Shown piece after piece: positions 42,082 to 45,733 of a stretch of 45,733 bases of DNA. The notes under the pieces are model-generated. The model was not told the DNA's origin. It searched no databases and was given only the letters and a program-made list of their open reading frames with translations. This DNA is from CAZJHD01 sp964545855. Lineage in GTDB: Bacteria > Planctomycetota > UBA1135 > JACQFD01. The stretch covers positions 1 through 45,733 of the forward strand of contig CAZJHD010000033.1 of assembly GCA_964545855.1 (NCBI GenBank), written 5' to 3'. Made by a program: the position numbers and the translations under genes. Positions within the stretch are counted from its first letter, which is position 1. Each line of letters opens with the position of its first letter.

Positions 42082-45024
42082 TCAGGGGATGCTGATCCGG
42101 AGTCCCTGCGAGGAGCTGAGCCCGTAGGGCGATGGAGTGCACTGGGTCGCGGGCCAGGCGGAGATGGTCTGTGCGTAGAAGCTGCGGCCGTGGAGGAGCG
42201 CGTTGTTCGGGATCGGGAGGGGAGCCTGCGAGCGCCCGGCCGCATCCGTCGGCAGATCGAACGTCACGATCTCCGTCGACGTCAGCAGGTCGACGTGGAG
42301 GATCACGCCGATCCCGAAGGGGTCCTGTCCGAAGACGAGGTCCACGTCCGCGACGATTCCGAGGGAGAGGCTCGACGCCGGTCCCTTCGTGAGCGAGATG
42401 CGGAAGTTCGGCGTGTCGACCTTCGGGGTCACGTTCCCCCAGACGACCTCGGGGCCGAGGCAGCCGATCGTGCCGATGCCGAAGGCCGACAGTCCGGTCG
42501 GTGTCGAGCGCCACACCTCGACGTGTCCGGCGCTCGGACCATTCAGGTCGTTCGAGGCCGCGCCCGCGATCCAGTCGCCGACGCCGTCGCCGTCGACGTC
42601 GCCGAGCGCGGCGAGCGCCGCACCGTAGAGATCACCGATCGCGTTGCCGCTCACCTCGTGGAGCGCGAGACCGTCGGCGCCGGAGTGGATGCGCACCTCG
42701 CCGGCCGCGCCGACGCCGTCCACCGCGCCCGCCGCGAAGTCGCCGAAGCCGTCGCGGTTCTGATCGCCGAGGAACGCGACCGAGACTCCGAGGTCGTCGA
42801 AGGCTGCCTTCCCCTGGACGCTGCTCAGCAGCGAGCCGTTCGTTCCGCGGAAGACCAGCACCGCGCCCTGGTTCTGGAGCGAGAACGCGGACTTCCGGAG
42901 AGCGCCGACGATCTGATCGGGCACGCCATCCTGGTCCACGTCGCCGGCCGCGAGGGAACGCCCGAGCGCGAGGGAGCCGCTCGAGGTGAGCGTGCGGATC
43001 AGGCTGCCGGTCTTGCCCGACCAGATCCGGACGTGGCCGGCGCCGCTCGCGCCGCCGGGTCCTCCGGCGGCGATGTCGACGAAGCCGTCGAGGTTCACGT
43101 CCCCCGCGAGCACGAGGGCCTGTCCGAGGCGCTCGTCGTCCACGCTCCCCAGGAAGGAGAGGAGCTCGAGGCCCGACGTGCCGGAGTAGACCTTCACCTG
43201 TCCCACGTCCGTCGCGATGGCGTTGCGGCCGGGAGCCGCGACCGCGTAGTCGGAGCGACCGTCGGCGTTCACGTCGGCGCCGCCCGCGACCGCTTCCCCG
43301 AAGCGGTCCAGGCTGCTCGCGCCGAAGTAGCTCCGGAGCGTGCTCCCGCTGCTCCCCGAGATCACGAAGGCCGCTCCCTCGATGATGATGCTGAGCGTGC
43401 CGTGCCGGGGTGCTCCGACGATCAGGTCCGGGACGCCGTCGTTGTCGACGTCTCCCGCGGGCGAGAGCGACGCGCCGTAGTCCGCGCCGGACTGGTTCCC
43501 GCCCTTGGAGAGGAGCAGGCTCGCGCTCGATCCGCTGCGGATGCGCACCAAGCCCCCGTCGGACGCGGAGCCGTCGTCGTCCGGCGCGCCGATGGCGAAG
43601 TCCGCACGCCCGTCGCCGTTCACGTCGCCGATCGCCGAGACGGCCGCGCCGTAGCCGACGCCGCTCTTCTTGCCGAGGATCGTGGTCACCGTCGAGGTCC
43701 CGGGACCGAGCACCACGTGCCCCAGGGTCCACGTCGTGCCTCCGCCCGGCGCTCCCACGGCGAGCACGTTGTAGTTGGTGGGGGCCGGAAACGTCGTCGT
43801 CACGGTGCGCGCGTAGGCGATCGACTGCCCGAAGTTCGAGTTCGCGGCCGAGCCGTACCACGTCCGCAGGGTCGCTCCGGAGTTGGCGTCCACCACGCGG
43901 ACGGAGCCGCCGTCGACGTAGGGCCCGGGAACGAACGCGCCCGGCGCACCGATCGCGATCTCGGGGTTCTTCTGCTCCCACGTCTGGGTCGACATGTTCC
44001 AGTCGCTGCCGGATCCCGCGTGGGACAGGCTCGCCCCGAAGTGCGCGTTGGCCATGGGGCCGGCGAGCGACCACGAGAGAGCGCCGCTCGGGAGGAACGC
44101 GTCGACGCGACCCTCGTCCACGCCCGCGCCGTCGGAGTCGGGCGAGCCGACGCAGAGGAGCCCGAAGGGGAACCCGAGGGAGCTCGTGACCGAGCCGCCC
44201 AGCACGGACCAGCCGAAGTGGGAGTTCGCGCCGGACCCCGAGAGGGTCCTCAGGACCGCGCCCGTGAGGCCGCTCACGACGTAGGCCCTGCCCGCGTTCG
44301 CGGTGACTCCGACGTTCGCCCAGGGCGCGCCGACCAGGATGTCGGAGATTCCGTTGCCGTCGAGATCACCGCCGTCGGAGACGGCCCAGCCCGCCGAGTC
44401 TCCGGTGGCGAGCCCGTTGAAGCTCGCGAGGATGTTCCAGGTGGACGACGAGATCGCGCGCACGCGGCCTGCGTTCGTGAGACCCGCCGGGTCGTAGTAG
44501 GGCGAGCCCACGGCGAGGTCGGCCTTGCCGTCGGCGTTGATGTCCTTCAGGCGCGCGAGCGCGTGGCCGAACTGCTCGCCCGCTTGCGAGCCGTAGAGCG
44601 TGTGGAGGTGAGCCCCGGTCGCTCCGTCGTAGAAGTACACGGCGCCCGCGTCGATGCCGTTCGTGTCGTCGCCCGGTGCGCCCACGGCGACCTCGCCGAT
44701 CTGGTCTCCGGTCCGATCCCCGATGCCCGCGACGGCCCAGCCGAATCGTGCGCCCGCCGCGGGTCCGAGCAGCTCCGCGATCAGCACTCCTCCCGTCGAC
44801 CGGATCTCGGCGCGGCCGGCATCGGTGCCCGCCGTGTCGTCGAGGGGGGCGCCGATCACGAGGACGTCGACGCCGAAGATGGTGCCCGTCTCCTTGGGGA
44901 CGTGCGCGATGGCGGAGCCGAAGCGGCCCGTGGTGGATCCGCCGTAGAGGTCGTGGACCTGGACCTGCGCGATGGCGGGCGTGACGAGCAGAACTGCGGC
45001 GAGGAGCGTGCGGAGTCGGGGCAT
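42082..45024 (-). CDS. Secreted FG-GAP protein with 14 repeats (integrin-alpha-type propellers)
   Basis: A 980-residue protein with a signal peptide (1-19). It has 14 FG-GAP repeats, each with a (F/Y/L)G.(A/S)(V/L) strand, often a DVNGDGRADFAIGAP-type calcium loop and a final VGAP or equivalent. Fourteen equals two seven-bladed propellers. Loops in repeats five to seven have lost most of the Asp residues. The C-terminal domain matches the other secreted proteins (IGTIGCLGPEVV, GQDPFGIGVILHVDLL, LSSSQGLRISIP) but lacks the second conserved cysteine. The ATG at 45024 directly precedes the signal peptide; the longer frame upstream is shadow. It is divergent from an ECF sigma gene, which may control it (inference). 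Confidence 0.9.
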   Translation of the reverse strand: MPRLRTLLAAVLLVTPAIAQVQVHDLYGGSTTGRFGSAIAHVPKETGTIFGVDVLVIGAPLDDTAGTDAGRAEIRSTGGVLIAELLGPAAGARFGWAVAGIGDRTGDQIGEVAVGAPGDDTNGIDAGAVYFYDGATGAHLHTLYGSQAGEQFGHALARLKDINADGKADLAVGSPYYDPAGLTNAGRVRAISSSTWNILASFNGLATGDSAGWAVSDGGDLDGNGISDILVGAPWANVGVTANAGRAYVVSGLTGAVLRTLSGSGANSHFGWSVLGGSVTSSLGFPFGLLCVGSPDSDGAGVDEGRVDAFLPSGALSWSLAGPMANAHFGASLSHAGSGSDWNMSTQTWEQKNPEIAIGAPGAFVPGPYVDGGSVRVVDANSGATLRTWYGSAANSNFGQSIAYARTVTTTFPAPTNYNVLAVGAPGGGTTWTLGHVVLGPGTSTVTTILGKKSGVGYGAAVSAIGDVNGDGRADFAIGAPDDDGSASDGGLVRIRSGSSASLLLSKGGNQSGADYGASLSPAGDVDNDGVPDLIVGAPRHGTLSIIIEGAAFVISGSSGSTLRSYFGASSLDRFGEAVAGGADVNADGRSDYAVAAPGRNAIATDVGQVKVYSGTSGLELLSFLGSVDDERLGQALVLAGDVNLDGFVDIAAGGPGGASGAGHVRIWSGKTGSLIRTLTSSGSLALGRSLAAGDVDQDGVPDQIVGALRKSAFSLQNQGAVLVFRGTNGSLLSSVQGKAAFDDLGVSVAFLGDQNRDGFGDFAAGAVDGVGAAGEVRIHSGADGLALHEVSGNAIGDLYGAALAALGDVDGDGVGDWIAGAASNDLNGPSAGHVEVWRSTPTGLSAFGIGTIGCLGPEVVWGNVTPKVDTPNFRISLTKGPASSLSLGIVADVDLVFGQDPFGIGVILHVDLLTSTEIVTFDLPTDAAGRSQAPLPIPNNALLHGRSFYAQTISAWPATQCTPSPYGLSSSQGLRISIP

Positions 45025-45123
45025 GGGTGGAGCGGAGGAAGGTGGCCAGCTCGTGGATCCAGCCCCGCTCGACGGCCGTGACGCCAGAATCGCGTGGCTC
45101 CGCCGGCGGGCCGTTCTCTCGCG

Positions 45124-45141
45124 GGCCGAGGCGCCTCGGCC
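45124..45141. promoter_or_regulatory. 18-bp perfect palindrome in a divergent gap
   Basis: GGCCGAGGC-GCCTCGGCC is a perfect palindrome with no spacer. It lies in the 171-base gap between the 14-repeat FG-GAP gene (minus) and the ECF sigma gene (plus), 54 bases before the sigma start. A symmetrical site in a shared promoter region would suit a dimeric regulator. High GC raises the chance of coincidence. Confidence 0.35.
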
Positions 45142-45195
45142 GCCACCGTGGCACCCTGGCTGACCCGGATCGGCCCCGGGCGGCAACCCCTCGGT

Positions 45196-45733
45196 ATGGA
45201 CCGAGAGATCGAATCCCTCCTCCAGCACCGCGCCTTCCTCCACCGCATCGCCCGGGGCCTCCTCGGCGACGACGCGCTCGCGGAGGACGTGGTGCAGCAG
45301 ACGTGGGTGGCGGCCCTCGCGCGGCCCGCGGCGCCGGCGGTGTCGTGGAGCGCGTGGCTCGGCGGCGTCGCGCGCAATCTCGCGAAGCAGACGGCGCGCA
45401 CGCGGCGGCGGAGCGACGCGCGCGAAGCGGCGTCGGCCCGCGACGAGAGCCTCCCTTCGAGCGACGAGATCGCGCACCGCGAGCAGATGCGCCGGCGCGT
45501 CGTCGACGCGGTGCTCGCGCTGCCGGAGCCCTCTCGCGAGACCATCCTCCTGCGCTTCTACGAAGGGCTTCCGCCCCGGGAGATCGCGCGGCGGCTCGGC
45601 GTGCCCGTCGAGACGGTGCGCACGCGCGCGAGGCGCGGCGTGGAGCAGCTCCGCGCGCGGCTCGACGCGGCGCACGGCGGCGACCGCTCGGCCTGGAGCG
45701 CCTTGCTCGCGCCGATGGCGGCGGCGCCGGCGG
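45196..45733 (+). CDS. ECF sigma factor, partial (runs off the window)
   Basis: An ATG at 45196 opens a frame of 179 codons with no stop before the window ends. Translation gives MDREIESLLQHRAFLHRIAR, then region 2 (LAEDVVQQTWVAALARP, WSAWLGGVARNLAKQ) and region 4 (LPEPSRETILLRFYEGLPPR, EIARRLGVPVETVRTRARRG). After region 4 the frame continues into an Ala-rich stretch, so the protein probably has a C-terminal extension beyond the standard ECF length. It is divergent from the 14-repeat FG-GAP gene. Confidence 0.88.
   Translation, partial: MDREIESLLQHRAFLHRIARGLLGDDALAEDVVQQTWVAALARPAAPAVSWSAWLGGVARNLAKQTARTRRRSDAREAASARDESLPSSDEIAHREQMRRRVVDAVLALPEPSRETILLRFYEGLPPREIARRLGVPVETVRTRARRGVEQLRARLDAAHGGDRSAWSALLAPMAAAPA

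Noticed and set aside
1..45733. tRNA, rRNA, riboswitch, transposase or phage genes
   Set aside because: I looked for CCA-ending cloverleafs, conserved rRNA segments and DDE/tyrosine recombinase motifs and found none I could support. A covariance-model scan would be more sensitive than reading by eye.

Overview
This is a GC-rich chromosomal window from a bacterium that most resembles a Planctomycetota lineage. That placement is inferred from three things: an ECF sigma factor paired with a Ser/Thr kinase carrying WD40 repeats, a dense set of very large secreted beta-propeller proteins that share one C-terminal domain, and the futalosine menaquinone genes mqnE and mqnC. I cannot place it below phylum. 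I saw no rRNA, tRNA, CRISPR array, transposase or phage gene. Coding density is high and no gap exceeds 300 bases.

Layout. 1-5.7 kb: a SixA-like phosphatase overlapping a methyltransferase, a divergent cysteine-synthase-like PLP enzyme, a second methyltransferase, and an operon of ECF sigma factor, putative anti-sigma factor and PDZ protein. 5.8-12.2 kb: a secreted M23 peptidase, a divergent CopA-type P-type ATPase followed by a DinB-like protein, and a secreted transglutaminase-like protein with acidic calcium-binding-like repeats. 12.3-14.5 kb: a 104-bp perfect palindrome and a VCBS/FG-GAP propeller protein. 14.5-18 kb: an operon of GAF protein, mqnE and membrane protein, then a PrsW-type membrane protease. 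18-27.4 kb: an SBBP propeller protein, a copper-radical-oxidase-like protein, a Kelch propeller protein, mqnC and an OprP-like porin.

27.6-45 kb is a propeller-rich accessory block. It holds four paralogous proteins, each with seven 67-residue FG-GAP_2-type repeats (one is broken by a single-base deletion), and a 980-residue protein with 14 FG-GAP repeats. Embedded among them is an ECF sigma / Ser-Thr kinase-WD40 pair. The window ends inside another ECF sigma gene.

Three unifying signals stand out. (1) Every secreted propeller protein whose repeats I counted has seven blades or a multiple of seven, although they use different repeat families. (2) Six of these proteins end in the same roughly 130-residue cysteine-containing domain finishing in a Gly-Leu-(Ala/Arg)-Ile motif, which is a candidate sorting or anchoring module; variants appear in three more proteins. 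(3) Short palindromes with the core GGGGTC-N-GACCCC sit directly after four stop codons in the same orientation. Two inverted copies form the ends of the 104-bp palindrome, like a REPIN. The working picture (inference) is an envelope and surface-protein region with its own sigma factor and kinase control.
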